From assembly GCF_003573695.1 (NCBI RefSeq), contig NC_039358.1:238952741-239016740 (forward strand): a stretch of DNA of 64,000 nucleotides. Reading direction: 5' to 3'. The translations under genes and the position numbers were made by a program. This DNA is from Papaver somniferum (Eukaryota; Streptophyta; Magnoliopsida; Ranunculales; Papaveraceae). Below, piece by piece: positions 22,380 to 34,895 of the stretch (its first letter is position 1; every line of letters starts with the position of its first letter). The notes below the pieces were generated by a model. The model ran no database searches, was not told the DNA's origin, and saw only the letters and a list, made by a program, of their open reading frames with translations.

Positions 22380-23312
22380 ACATAGCATCAAAAGAAGCCC
22401 AATAAAAGTGAGAAGTCCACAAGTTCGGTTCGTTCGCAAAAATGTTAAGTTTTCTTTGTAACCGAATTCTACCTTTGAAACTTTGTAACCGAACTCTACC
22501 TAATTCGCCAAGAAATAAATTTTGTAGTAACCGAACGTTCGCCTAATTGCATATATGCATATATAAGCCCAGTTCGGTTGATTCGCAAAATATGTTGAAG
22601 TTTGCGAACAAACCGAACTTCTAACACTAGGTTACTTTTAACCTGCAGTTCGGTTAGGAACTTGGTTCCGTTGAAGTTTGCGAACTAACCAAACACACAA
22701 GATGTACCCAAATAAATTGTTAAGTTCAAAGTTCGGTTACCTACCATTTGATCCTAGGTAACCGAATATTACACTGTACGACCAAAACCTCCATTAACGA
22801 GCGAGTTCGGTAACCTGCGTGTTTGGAAGACCTAACCGAACTACACTTTCAGGTGTGTTCGGTTACATGTTCTTGACATATGATAACCGAACTGGCCCAA
22901 ATCTACATAAAAATTTTCATTTTTTTTTGAAAGTTTGGAGCAATTCAACCAACATTATCTAAGTTTGAAGCCTACCTGGGTACCCAAATACCCTTCCTCC
23001 GGTTGTGGTTGGTAAAATCCATCGTTTTTCTTGTTTTCCTTCTTCATCTTCTCTAGCTTTACTCTCTCAATAATTCTACTTCTTTAAAAAAAAACATCTG
23101 ATTTTTTAATCTCACTAATTATCTTTAACTTAATCATCTCACTAATCATTACACTAACTATTATTAACACTAATTAATCACCACCCAAAATTAATCAGGA
23201 GAGTAATTTAGGTATTAATATAAATATTTAGATAAAGGGTGACCTAGATTTACTTCTAATGTCTTTACCCAAAATAAAACCATGGTCCCAAAAAAAAAAC
23301 CATGGTCCCCAA
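22380..23312 (-). mobile_element. Second, inverted relative of the Mutator-like element
   Basis: Read on the minus strand from about 23,312 it parallels the element at 21,184. It has a TTTTTTGGG start, GGTCACCCTTTATCTAAAT against GTCACCCCTTATCTAAAA, a TTAGTGTTA...TAATGATTA tract, and GGGTACCCAGGTAGGCTTCAA against GGGTACTTAGGTATACTTCAA. Its interior (22,425-22,905) is another dense array of AGTTCGGTTA/TAACCGAACT units in both orientations. Left boundary uncertain: 22,357-22,415 holds a 35-bp direct repeat (AGAAGCCCAATAAAAGTGA) and no clear terminal repeat. Confidence 0.55.
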
Positions 23313-23360
23313 AAAATCCTGTCAAATAAGCCATAAGCCCACACAAAAGCTTTCTGCATT

Positions 23361-24018
23361 CTACTGTTTAGCTTTGTTATCAAGAACATATTTGGCAATA
23401 GATTTTGACATATCCCACATAGAATCAACGGTGATAAGACTAGCGTTGGTTTCGAAATTCTTGTCATCAAGGTCAATCTGGACCGTAGACCTAATGATGC
23501 AAGAATTGTGGTGCTTAGGTAGGATTTCATATGTGACTTTGTACAAAGAAAATCCCATATCAAGATATCCTCCTTGAATCTGTTGAAGCTGCTTCACCCT
23601 TCTACAGTTTTCAATTGTCACAAACTTTTCTCTCCATTCATGTGGCCCTGGTATTCCTACATCAAATCCATAATACAAAAATTTGTCAATTATATGGTGA
23701 ATCATGCAACTATATTAATTTCGAGAAAGGTATCAATGATCTGAACTGGAAGCTAGCTTGTCAGCACCGAAAAATATATGCATCAAAATTTCTTTTTACA
23801 TAAAACAAGTAAGCAATAGTAGCTGCAATACCTTGGGCCATAACGATATGCAAGATAGTACCCTGACCTCCATCACCTTTGACGTAATCGATTTTCTCGA
23901 AAACATCTGGTTGGAGAGTGACGATGAGCTTTGGAAGATCTTTTGAACCGTACACGGCCAAAATTTCATCGGCGGATGCTCCAACAACATCCATCTCTTT
24001 TGTTACGTGGCCGTGCAT
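23361..24018 (-). CDS. PR10/Bet v 1 protein, norcoclaurine synthase-like, copy 1
   Basis: Small cytosolic-type PR10 protein of the NCS-like subgroup. NCS itself condenses dopamine with 4-hydroxyphenylacetaldehyde at the start of benzylisoquinoline alkaloid synthesis. Other poppy PR10s act elsewhere in the pathway, so the substrate here is unknown. Exon 1 is 24,018-23,832 and exon 2 is 23,656-23,361, joined in phase 1 (the intron position usual for Bet v 1 genes), giving 160 residues. Recognisable parts are HVTKEMDVVGASADE, the glycine loop GDGGQGT, EWREKFVTIENCRR, GGYLDMGFSLYKVTYEIL and a C-terminal helix ending YVLDNKAKQ. At residue 118 it has Arg (SCIIRST) where copy 3 has Lys. Its start follows an ATG matching copies 2 and 3; the longer upstream frame is not used. 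It has no signal peptide. The 3' region carries two transposon insertions, and a copia lies 290 bp upstream. Confidence 0.85.
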
Positions 24019-24120
24019 ATCGTCTGGAGTATATATATGACTGATTAACAGATATATATGAAAGGATATTTTAGATCTTGCTGATTTTTGTTGTGAATGT
24101 TCTAGGCTGCAATGTGCTTC

Positions 24121-24128
24121 TTTTATAG
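24121..24128 (-). promoter_or_regulatory. TATA box of PR10 copy 1
   Basis: CTATAAAA on the minus strand, about 103 bases before the ATG. It sits in a leader conserved in all three copies (GCAGCCTA...ACATTCACAA...AAATCAGCAAGATCT). Confidence 0.6.
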
Positions 24129-25230
24129 TTTCCAGAACCTTGAAAAGCTTTGCCAAGTCATTGTTAATACTAGGAAGACATCTCAATGGTTATTCTTGCT
24201 ATCCACTATTGACCAACTGTTGGTCCTTAACCGGGTACAAAGAGATGATAACGTTTCATATTTGAATATAATTCTAGGTTTAAGTAATTGAGGTCGGGAC
24301 TAAAGTCTTTTGTAGTGGATGGGAAAGATAAAAGAGACACAAGAGAGAATAAGATTTCATTACTTAGAGTTAGTATGTGTTACATCCTTTATATACAATA
24401 GGAATAAGACCCTCTATATTATTGGGACGCACATCTATGGTCTAATGCCCTACAACACTCCCCCTTATGCGGTCCAATAGAACTTCATATGCAGTATTTC
24501 AAACACAGTGTTTCAGATGTAGGTCTTCAAATGTAGTTCTCTTCTTGATGACTATTGTATCTAAGACAATTGCTCCATTAAAACTTTAACAAGGAAAAAC
24601 CCAGTGGGACAAAATCTTGGTACAACTCTTCAGATGTAGTACTTCACATGTGAAAAAGTAAATTACATTCCCGGTGTTTTTTGTTGTCTCATTAAAAACC
24701 TTGCCGGGTAACAAACCCGGTGGGAAAAAGTAAACTCGGTGAAGGAAAAATAGTTCAATACACCATTAGATGCTCCCCCTGATGTCAAACAATTTTCATT
24801 AGTCTAATGCAGTCAGAAGAAGTTTACCACACTTTACTTTGGTGACTTGAATGTTTATAAGACCTTATTGTTGATTCTGGAAGTTACGTTGCTTAACAGA
24901 CTATCGCGTTTCATTTCTTTGATTCAAATATTTTCAGTAATATCAACGCGATCTTCATGTCTTTAATGTTCAATATACTTGATTCTTTTAGTATTGTCTC
25001 GCTAAAAACCTTGTCGAGTAACAAAACCCTTTGGGAAAAAATATTCTCGATCGAAGGGAAAAAGAGTACAACACAACTTCAATTTCGAAGTAAAATATGT
25101 CGACATCATATCCTTGGATCCTCCCCCTGATGTCGGCATCTCCCCCTGATTACTTTCAGAGTTGTTCCACACAGTTCCTCTAGTCATGTACTTTTCGAAA
25201 CTGAATATCGGTAATGACTTAGAAAATAGT

Positions 25231-25782
25231 CTACCATATCTTCCCCTGATTACTTTCGTTGGAGAAGATATTATTATTTTTCGTAATCAACAACCTTTGG
25301 ATTGCATTTTCGTTAACATTCCTTTTTATGTCTTTGCAGGGATAAAACAAATTTATGTCAATGGTTACTTTTAAGTACATGATTACATTCAGTATACCAT
25401 TCCAATGACATTGCGTTGGTGCTGAGCTATATCTAGCTAACAAGTTCCATGAGGATGTAAAATTTAATCGAGTACATTATTATACTAATTACAACAATAC
25501 GTCTATTGTACTTAGAAATGAGAATTTCATTTCCCAACACATATTCGTCATCTTCCTTTAGACGAAATGGTCACACATTTACATTTGACATCGACTAATC
25601 ATGGGAGTGCTATCAGGATGCATGTATTTGTTAAATTTGCTGAAAACTTTAGACATATGCAAACTGGTGGAATAATATCCCACAAGATCAGTACTTGGTC
25701 GAGCTTTCCCTAGATTTTTCATCTCAAATTTGGATTTTAAATAGCTTTTAAGGTCTCTTATTACATCAAGAGTACCCATCAT
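25231..25782 (-). pseudogene. copia 1 reverse transcriptase end and RNase H remnants
   Basis: On the minus strand, KSYLKSKFEMKNLGKA, KVFSKFNKYMHPDSTPMISR and LLARYSSAPTQCHWNG are the usual copia sequence from the reverse transcriptase thumb into RNase H (ARYSSAPTxRHWNG). They lie in different frames with stops between. Confidence 0.82.
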
Positions 25783-27153
25783 GTCTGTACCGTCGACATA
25801 AATAGCTACAATTCCAAATTAGGAACTTTCTTGTGAATACGCAATAAAAAATATCTTATTTTTCTATCCCTTCCAAATCAAATAGCCACTTAGACGGGTA
25901 TACCACTTCCTCCTGATTGCTTCATTCTTGAAGTGAACGTTCTATCTAATTGTAAACACATTCTCTGGTTTAGAGTTACTTGATTTGGGAAACAAAATTA
26001 TATCAAGTACTTTTGTAAATATCTTTTATCTCTTAATTCTTTCAGAGATACGTAACAACCACATACATATGCTGCATTTCAAGTCCTTTTGAAATTACCA
26101 AGCTAACTAAGTAGTAGAACTCTATAACATTCATTACAAGAGAATAATTCCAGGGCTTTGTGAGAAACCTCGCGCCACAAGGAGAGTCTTTGTACATTAA
26201 AACTATTTTTCTTCTCATTATGCTTTATGACAAATTAATTATGTATGTCCAATAGGCTTTACACTTGGTTGGTTAGCACTACCACACCAAATACCCGTAT
26301 ATTTGCCAAAGAACTAAGTTCTACCTGGATTGTGTAGGCCAAATATGATATTTATTTGAAACTAATCAAAATAAAGCATGGTTCGATCTCATTGAGCTCT
26401 ACTTCTGGAGAAACTATTTATAGATTATATCATTACTATGCACGCATGATCCTTCCACTGACTCATGTGCATTCTCATAATCCGTCAGGATTTCATTGTT
26501 CTCTAGAATCATTTAAAACTTCGGAGCGTCCTCCAGTTTGATTCATGGACATATTTAGAGACAATATTGTGAGATGATTTCTGATGATATAAATAAGTTG
26601 TGCGTCACTCACCTTCTTCCTTTCTAGGTGAGCATTGATCGAACCTGGTGGTCTCTCCATCTTCCTTTATGGAGCCACGACCTCAACTACACTTCCACCA
26701 AGTGTAGTTGCAACACCTTAGTCTATGATGTACCCTATACTAAGGATTTATAACCTTGTAGGAATATTTGAAGTTGGTATGTGTGATCTTATCAGTTTAG
26801 CGACATCAGTGTACATTCTGAAAATTGATTATTCTTTGTCACTTCACATTTACATTTGTGGAGTTCAAGAATCAATATGAGACACAGTGGGAATACACCA
26901 CGACAATTCATGTCATTCCTTTAGAAAATAATTTTTCTTATCTCCCCCTAACGACGGGAAGACTGTCTCATTAAAGTGATAATCCGCAAATCTAGCGGGA
27001 AGAGATCTCCTGTCAAACGTTTTAAAATGCGGAAAATTGCTGGGAACTCATTTCCAACATAACTACTTAATAGTTTTGAAGACCCATCATAATACGATGT
27101 GGAGTCGCAATGGCACATAAATAGTGCAACCAAAAATGCATAGAAACACGAAC

Positions 27154-27435
27154 TTAAATCCAATTACCAACTGGTACACAGAAAAGGTTGACTAATATTG
27201 GGTTCAAAAAACGAATTAAGTAAAATGCGTGTAATATTGCATATCCCCAAAGCAGTAAAGGATAGTTTGGTACGCATAAACTATTTATTAGGCACCATCT
27301 GTAACCTTTGATGGTAGCCTCTGCGAGACCATTGGGTATAAGATGCTCTATATTGATCCTATAAAACATGCAATATTCATCAAGTCCTTTTGATGTAAAT
27401 TCTCTAGCATTAATAAGGGTGTTGAGCCGTTGCAC
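27154..27435 (-). pseudogene. copia 1 integrase remnant
   Basis: NAREFTSKGLDEYCMFYRIN, IEHLIPNGLAEATIKGYRWC and LLLWGYAILHA match the copia integrase core (LDNAxEFTSxxFxxYCxxxGI, then NGLAExxIK and WGHAVLHA). It is degenerate. The catalytic first Asp is outside the readable piece. Confidence 0.8.
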
Positions 27436-28999
27436 TTTGTATTGTGTAACATGTGCTAGGATTCTTTAAGCGCAAATTTCTTGGGAACTATAAATAGTCC
27501 AAAATGTCAAAACATTCACTAGATCCATAAGTCACTTTAATGGTCCGCATTCTGTATGAATATTTTTCTAAATTTCACCTTGTTATCTTTGTAATATGGA
27601 TTGTTTACCATTTGCATCTTAGGATGGCCTCGATCCTTTTTTTTTACTGAAGACTTTGTAAAAATGAGTGATATGATTTCTTACGTAAAAGCATAATGGG
27701 AGGGGGTTGTGCATCTGGTAATTTAGAAAACACTTATTGAGAGACATGCCGTCACTTTGCATTCCGTCAATCTTTTTCCCATTTTCGTTCACTCAAATAA
27801 AATGATATTTGTATGAGTTCTTTCAAAACAATCATCATGTGACAACCAAAGTTTCTTTATGGTTATGCCAAAAGGCTGTATTAGTCAGTTTCCAACATTT
27901 CATTGTCGGAGCTAATATGGATTAAGTAATCCAAATATTATAGTGAATTACATTGCACTAGATTGACTCATTAGTTTCTCTAAAATATATTATATTCCAA
28001 ATATATTAGAGACTATAAAAGATGCAATCAATTACATTCTCATCATTTTGATGTTCCACATGATACCCATATGCACGGGTTACTTGGGAATTTAACAAGG
28101 TGTGATTATCTCTTGGTACATCTAGAGATTTTGCGACGTGTTTTTTCTATCTTGAAAAATAAAAAGAGCAGTGTTGCGCTCGATAAGATATTCAATTGGC
28201 CAGGCGTTCTTGTTTCCATTAAAGTTGATGTGAAAATTGGTTGTTATTATGATACACGTACACATTACATTGTATATACCAACACCTATGACCAGGTGCA
28301 TTTCCAACTCTTTTATTTATGATGGGAGCTAGAATTACATTTTAGCTGATCCCATGTTCAATTGATACCTATACTTTGGTGTCATTACTGCTGGGGAAAA
28401 AAAATATTTTTGTCTCATGATATATAAGTCCCTTTTCAAATGATTTATATGAGTTGGTACGTCTAACCCTCATCACTTTGGGGCTCTTTTCATTTTCAAT
28501 TTTGCTACATTTAGCTTAATTTGAGAAATTTTGTTATCTCAATAGGCCAAGAGAATCTCACTACACATCTCAACCACTTACTTTAAGTTGAATATATTAC
28601 TAAAGATAATTCTCTTGTTGTCATACTTCAACATATGCTGGTTCGTTAGTATTATGGATGAAGTAGAGAAATGAAAAGTTTATGACTTATTTCATCTTTT
28701 GTGAGTTCTTCCACAAAAAATTGGAATACATATGATTTTATTTGAACGTATATTTTGAAAACTGCTGACAGATTAATAGTCGAGCAAGTGGATTACATCC
28801 CACGAGGCATTCAAAAATATTTTGGGGAAAATATCAAGTATCTAATAATAATGGTGCTCAAGTACTTCTAAGCCCCAAATGAACACATTGGAATTGAGTT
28901 GGTACAACCAATTTTACAAAAGAGCATTCAACTATAGCCAATATCATATTTAAGAGATAAATTAATATTAAGACCAAAATTCTTAATGATCGATACCAA

Positions 29000-30433
29000 C
29001 AATCATATTTTGAATTGACCATTTATATAATGTGGAATTTATTTTTCAAGGCAAAAAAAAAAACAAAACTAGGAATATTCTAAAAAACAAAGAAATACAC
29101 CTAACAAGTCAATGTAAAAACTCGCAATATAATTACATGCCTCAAACTTTGGTCCCCATTTCATTCCATTCATATAAATACAAAAAAACCAGAACAGCGT
29201 ACGTCGCGCACACCCTAATACCAGTCCGGAACGGAACATGACGTCTGGAGAACAAGAATAGGAACAGGGACTGCTGAACCGGGCCTATAGTAGGACCGAA
29301 CCGGGTTGAGATGGAATGGACTGAACCGGGTTCCTTCTCCTCAATATTCGTAACGCGCACAGGCAAGATCTCACGAGGAGATTTTCCTTCACAGGTTAGG
29401 GGAGATATGGACGGATTATTATTTTTTGTATAGTACAATAGAATCAATCATCATAGATTTAATAGCTATGATCAATACAATCGACCTCAGTTTATTTAAG
29501 TTCGCAAAAGTACGAGGTAAGAAAATGAAATTCAAGCCACATGTAATCCTAGTAGAACAAATTTGGTCATCGCAGGGCCACACTCCAAAAGAGGTGCATA
29601 TTTAAAGTATTGGTGATCCAGGTCTGGTTTTGATTCCACAGAGAATATGTGGTTGGTAGGTACTGACATGCTTTTGGAAAAAAATACGAATGCATATTCT
29701 ACTCAGACCACGTAATCATGATTGAACCTCACTATCATGCGCATGTGGGAATAACATTGGAGAAACTTAGCTTGACATATGACCGTGCTTAACCATTATT
29801 TCCTAGATTTTTTTCTATAAGGAACAAACATTATACGTTATGGTCAGAGACAAGGGGGATAGGATTTTCCCTGTTTATTTTGCGGCTTCCAGGCGGGCTA
29901 CTGCTGTAAGCCCGGTGCAATTTCTGACGTCGTTAGCAGTGTAGCTGCAACAACAAACCGTTTAAGTGATTAATCGACATAAATCCATATGTTCATTCGA
30001 TTTCATGCACAAACGAAAAAAACCCAAATCAGGCTAAAAATCTCTTTTTCTTTTTCGATTTTTAAGAAAATATCCCACATGTGTTTTGAAGAATAGGAGT
30101 TATTGATTTCAAAGCTGCGGAGATTTCAAAAGAGAAATCGAAAAAAAAAAATCTTTATAAGGACAAACCCTAGTTTTCATGAAACACTCATTTGAAACAA
30201 TTTCGATTTGAACTTTCAGATCTGAAAGATGAAACATAAAGATGATAAATTATGAAGAGGATTTATCCTTTTGATGAAGAACAAGCGTAATTTCTTTTGG
30301 TTTTTCCTTTTCCCTGCTACTTTCTTCCGGCTACGATGCATCTCCCCGAGGTAATATCCACTATCCACTGATTGATGATAAAGACAAAAAAAAAAGAAAA
30401 AAATATATTTCTCGAGCGGTTGAGCTTTGTGAG
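29000..30433. other. Leader and gag side of copia 1, nothing readable
   Basis: No gag domain can be translated. The parts at about 29,050-29,420 and 29,960-30,433 run parallel to the matching area of copia 2 (44,560-45,357) only in composition and short patches. The stretch 29,430-29,950 has no counterpart there and may be a further insertion, without clear ends. Confidence 0.4.
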
Positions 30434-30555
30434 TGATAACGTTTTGTAGTGGATGGGAAAGATAAAGAGACACAAGAAAGAAAAAGATTCCATTACTTAG
30501 AGTTAGTATGTGTTATATCTTTTATATACAATAGGAATAAGACCCTCTCTTCTTA

Positions 30556-30930
30556 TTATTTTTTGTATTTTACCAAGCCAAGGTTTTATTCGGTGGCTGG
30601 TGAGACATACAGTTGGAACTCCATATGTAAATGTTTTTGCGACCAACAAAAATATATCAACCGTTACAATCCAACATTTATATCAAAGTTCTACTGCTTG
30701 TTTCGATCACTCATCTCTGTATTCAATCCCACTGCCATGACTACTGCTCAGCTTTTGATGAGCTTAGAGAGAGGGAGATGAGATTTAATATAGAATATGA
30801 ATGAGTGGAGGGTGTAGTAATTTTCAGTCATCATTGACCAGATTTTTCAATCATCAACCATAGTCAAAGTGTTTTGTATCTATTTGGCACCATTTGTGAT
30901 GCAGAACAGAAATATTAGTTACATTTCACT
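30556..30930 (-). pseudogene. Fragment of a duplicated sugar transporter gene (exon 1 and promoter) beside PR10 upstream sequence
   Basis: On the minus strand 30,738-30,691 reads MAVGLNTEMSDRNKQ and then a stop, matching the start of the STP gene ([16 protein letters not shown]). The flank before the ATG is shared too (ACTGCTCA..TTTTGATG..GAGCTTAGAG, then GAGATGAGATTTAATATAG at 30,775-30,793). Only the first 15 codons survive, so no transporter is made. The left part (30,556-30,610) is PR10 upstream sequence displaced by copia 1. This is the clearest mark of the transporter-PR10 module duplication. Confidence 0.8.
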
Positions 30931-31186
30931 CAACTCTTAAGAAAACAAAAATTAATTTGAGAATATCGTTCCAAAATGGCTTTTAAAATTAAGAAAATGA
31001 ACATTTTATAAAGCAAATTGTTTTTGACTTGATTTCAAGGATGATTTATGCTTTTCTTTAGCTTCTAGTACCCAAACACCCACTAAAACTTGGAAAGTTT
31101 AACGAGGTTGAGAGGAAATACGAAAATTTGAAAAACTTGATTTTGAACGGAGTGAAATTGCAGGAAAATCGATTTTTAATTGACAA
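30931..31186. other. Intergenic part of the second transporter-PR10 module
   Basis: Non-coding. The end (CTTGATTTTGAACGGAGTGAAATTGCAGGAAAATC) corresponds to 21,030-21,080. It is interrupted at 31,186 by the next copia. Confidence 0.5.
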
Positions 31187-31901
31187 TGTTGGGGGAGACT
31201 TGTAAAATTCGATCCGCTATGTACAATACGAAAACCACACAAACAATGAAACACAATGCGGAAATAATACAACTATGACGATATAAGAAGCAATCACACA
31301 ACACCGGTAATTACGTGGAAAAACCCCTCCAAGGTGAAGGGTAAAAAACCACGGGCAAATCTTCCACTATAATCAAACAATGGGTTACACACAATTCTCC
31401 CAATTTGGGGATAACAACAACTTCAAGGTGCATATAGCACTTGGATAACAATTTGCCTAAATTACACTCACCCCTAAGGATGTATCAACAATTCATTCAC
31501 CAATAAGATGAGATTCACTATCAATTTGAGAATAGCTAGAGTAAGAGATACTTACTATTAGGATTTGAACAAACCTAGATTTTCCCCCTTTTGAAGAGAT
31601 GTGGAAATTGATCAATCAATCTTCATCACACTAGCCAAACGGACCCTTAACAAAGAACCCTTCTTCTTCCTCTTCAAGATCAACTCAAATCTCACCAAGA
31701 AATGTCAATGCCGGCTTCACTATTTCCTTTCTTACTCTCACTGCCTCTCTTACTCTTTTTCACGACAAGAAAAAGGATTGGCTTTTCCTGGATGTTTCGA
31801 AAAGAAACATTTAACCTAACTAGGCCACTGCTAGTTAGCTCCCTTAAATGGTTAAGGGGATACACCTGTTGTTGGACCATAAGTTGTGAACCGACCCAAC
31901 A

Positions 31902-34229
31902 ATCTCCCCTCACGACTTATGGTGAGGTACCCGTCACCACCAAACCTGCCATGCTGTAGAAATGCACATGCTTGTACTTTGGTAGCGGCTTTGTTTTCGT
32001 ATCAGAACCATTTTCAGTCTTGATTCTTTACACCCACTTGTTCTTCAGAATCTTCTGGTTCTTTGGCTTGTCAACCAACTCAAAAGCGTCATTCTCATCT
32101 AAAGAGCTCACCTCTTCTTTAATGGCTTTCAGGAACACTAAGAGCTTCTTAATAAGACTATGGTTCACCTGCATCTATGAGCATCAGATACTCATGTGGT
32201 GTATACTTCGTTGAAGGTAATCTGGTCCTGCTGAATCTTCTCAACTCAGCTTCTGGTTGTTGTTGTTGCACTTCTTGCTCAACATCACCCACTGGAACAT
32301 CTTCATGAGATTTATCTTCATGATTGTTTTCTTGTTCTTCATGACCATTACCATCAACATCATCATCACGTTGTTCAAGAGAAGGAACAACTGGATTTGG
32401 ATCCAAGAACATGTCTTCTTGAAGCTTTGGCTTTTCGATCTTCTCAAAGTCTTCAATAGTTGTTCTTCAAGGAATACTGCATCCCTGCTTCTGATAACCT
32501 TCTTGTCAACTGGATCCCAAAATCTGTAACCAAACTTCTATGTTCCATAGCCTAGGAACACACACTGCTTCGCATTGTCATCAAGCTTTGACCTCTGATC
32601 TTTTGGGATATGAAAAAATGCCCTGCAACCAAACACTGTCAAGTGATCATAAGTAGGCTCTTTGTCTCTCCAAACCTTCTCTGCTATTTCTCCATCTAGC
32701 GGTCTTGAAGGTGATCGATTGATCAAGTACACAACAGTATTCATTGCTTCGCCCCAAAAATGCTTCTGCAACTTAGAATGAGATTACATGCACCTAATTC
32801 TCTCAAGAATAGTGTGGTTCATCCGCTCTGCAACACCATTGTGTTGTGGAGTCTTCGGTATTGATTGCTCATGACGTATACCCATGCTCTTGCAATACTC
32901 TTCAAGTGGCCCAATGTACTCTCCCCCGTTGTCAGAACGAAGGCACTTCAAGGTTTCACCTGTTTCTCTTTCCACCATGATGTGAAACATCTTGAACACA
33001 GGAACAACATCATCTTTGGTCTTGATTGCAAATGACCAAACCTTCCTTGAAGCATCATCTATGAAAGTAACGAAGTAAAAGGCACCACCAAGTGTTTTGA
33101 CCCTTAAAGGTCCACATACGTGAGAATGAACAAGATCAATAATACTTGGGTAAAGCTTTATGAAAAGAAACTCTAGTTTGTTTACCAACTAAACAATGAG
33201 TGCACTTACCCAATTGAGTACCTTTGGCAATACTTGTCTTTTAGTGAGGATTTGAATTCCCTTCTCACTAAGATGACCAAGTCTTCTATGCCACAGCTTG
33301 GAGGTTGAATCTTTGTCAGCAACATTCAACTCACCTTTCAACACCTTCACTTGTGTCTTATACAATGTGCCACATTTCTTGCCTCTTTCAATAACCATGG
33401 AGCCCTTGGTTAGCTTCCATTTTACATCACCTAAGTGATTGTTGTACCCTTCATTATCTAACACTCCTGGTGATATTAGATTCGAACGAAGATCCGATAC
33501 ATGTCGCACATTTCTGAGAACCAATATGCAGCCAACATTGGTCTCGATCTTCACATCGCCCATTCCTACAATCTTCGATACACCACTGTTTCCCATTCTG
33601 ACTGAACCAAAATCACCAGCCTTGTAGGAGATAAACACGTCTCCTCGAGGAGTAGCATGATAGGATGCACCTGAATCCGCTATCCACTCTGAATCGGAAA
33701 CTGCATAACTCACACATACATCATTACAATCAGAGAATGAAGTAATATCACTACTTGTTACCAAAAATGTAATATCATTGACTTGTCTGTCATTTACATT
33801 CACTTCCCTTGGATCTTGAGTCAGCTTCCTGCATTCATTTGAATAATAACCTCTCATACGACAGTTCTAACATTCAACATCTTTTCTAGACTTTGATATA
33901 CTTCTTGACTTGCCATGGTCAAGAGCTTTGTCGCAAGAAGATTTCTGATCATATAACTCTTCTAACTTTGTCCACAAATAATATGCTAGCTTCTCACTAG
34001 ACACACGACGAATAATATAATCATCAACCCATTGTAGAATGAAACTAACAACTTTACGATTAGCAACACTCCACACTTCATCTTCTATCTTCTTAGGATT
34101 TACTCCCTTGCTCTCTATTGGACCATAGAGATCTTTACAATATAACCAATCTTCCATCTTCACCTTCCATATCACATAGTTCTCACCGGTCAAGATGACC
34201 ATTCTACTACTAGTGCTAGCTTCCGTCAT
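31902..34229 (-). pseudogene. copia 3 gag-protease-integrase polyprotein, truncated
   Basis: Gag starts at 34,229 (MTEASTSSRMVILTGENYVI, WKVKMEDWLYCKDLYGPI; UBN2-type). A stop follows KSRKDVEC, close to where a zinc knuckle belongs. Protease has WIADSGASYHATP. The pre-integrase region has LWHRRLGHLSEKGIQIL. Integrase has FVTFIDDASRKVW, LRSDNGGEYIG and HNGVAERMNHTILER. The next piece reads VVYLINRSPSRPLDGE and CVFLGYGT, then the acidic linker and RTRLPSTKYTPHEYL. Reverse transcriptase stops after NKWV and the frame passes straight into 3' sequence, so RT and RNase H are absent. It can move only with help, if at all. Confidence 0.88.
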
Positions 34230-34895
34230 TGCACAAGATTAGCTCAACCCAAAAGCTCTGATACCACTTGTTGGTGGAGACTTGAAAAATCCGAGCCACT
34301 ATGTGCAATACGAAAACCACACAAGCAATGAAACACAATGCGGAAATAATACAACTATGACGATATAAGAAGCAATCACACAACACCGGTAATTACGTGG
34401 AAAAACCCCTCCAAGGTGAAGGGTAAAAAACCACGGGAAAATTTTCCACTATAATCAAACAATGGGTTACACACAATTCTCCCAATTTGGGGATAACAAC
34501 AACTTCAAGGTGCATATAGCACTTGGATAACAATTTGCCTAAATTACACTCACCCCTAAGGATGGATCAACAATTCATTCACCAATAAGATGAGATTCAC
34601 TATCAATTTGAGAATAGCTAGAGTAAGAGATACTTACTATTAGGATTTGAACAAACCCTAGATTTTCCCCCTTTTGAAGAGATGTGGAAATTGATCAATC
34701 AATCTTCGCCACACTAGCCAAACGGACCCTTAACAAAGAACCCTTCTTCTTCCTCTTCAAGATCAACTCAAATCTCACCAAGAAATGTCAATGGCGGCTT
34801 CACTATTTCCCTCTTACTCTCACTGCCTCTCTTACTCTTTTTCACGACAAGAAAAAGGATTGGCTTTTCCTGGATGTTTCGAAAAGAAACATTTA

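Larger units (their letters stand above)
24308..30548 (-). mobile_element. Ty1/copia retrotransposon 1, decayed
   Basis: The element reads on the minus strand. The left LTR (24,308-24,457) ends CCCTACAACA followed by CTCCCCCTTA, the complement of the purine tract. The right LTR starts at 30,442 and is cut off at about 30,548, about 45 bases short. Between them, in order from the right, come leader/gag-like noise, integrase (27,435-27,154), reverse transcriptase C-terminus and RNase H (25,782-25,231). It has many stops and frameshifts. It sits in the PR10 copy 1 upstream region: sequence on its right (30,556-30,610, TTGTATTTTACCAAG) continues what copies 2 and 3 show upstream of their promoters. 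It is related to the element at 40,164-45,485 but inserted independently. Confidence 0.83.

Noticed and set aside
21565..22905. CRISPR-like array of short repeats
   Set aside because: Repeats vary in length and orientation and spacers are irregular. This is a plant nuclear transposon, not a prokaryotic array.
23236..23246. AAGGGTGACC near PR10 copy 1 as the resumption of its 3' UTR
   Set aside because: The same words belong to the inverted Mutator-like element (compare 21,258-21,290). The PR10 sequence resumes only after about 23,312.
29142..29447. 101-residue minus-strand open frame
   Set aside because: Lies in the decayed leader side of copia 1 and has no recognisable domain.
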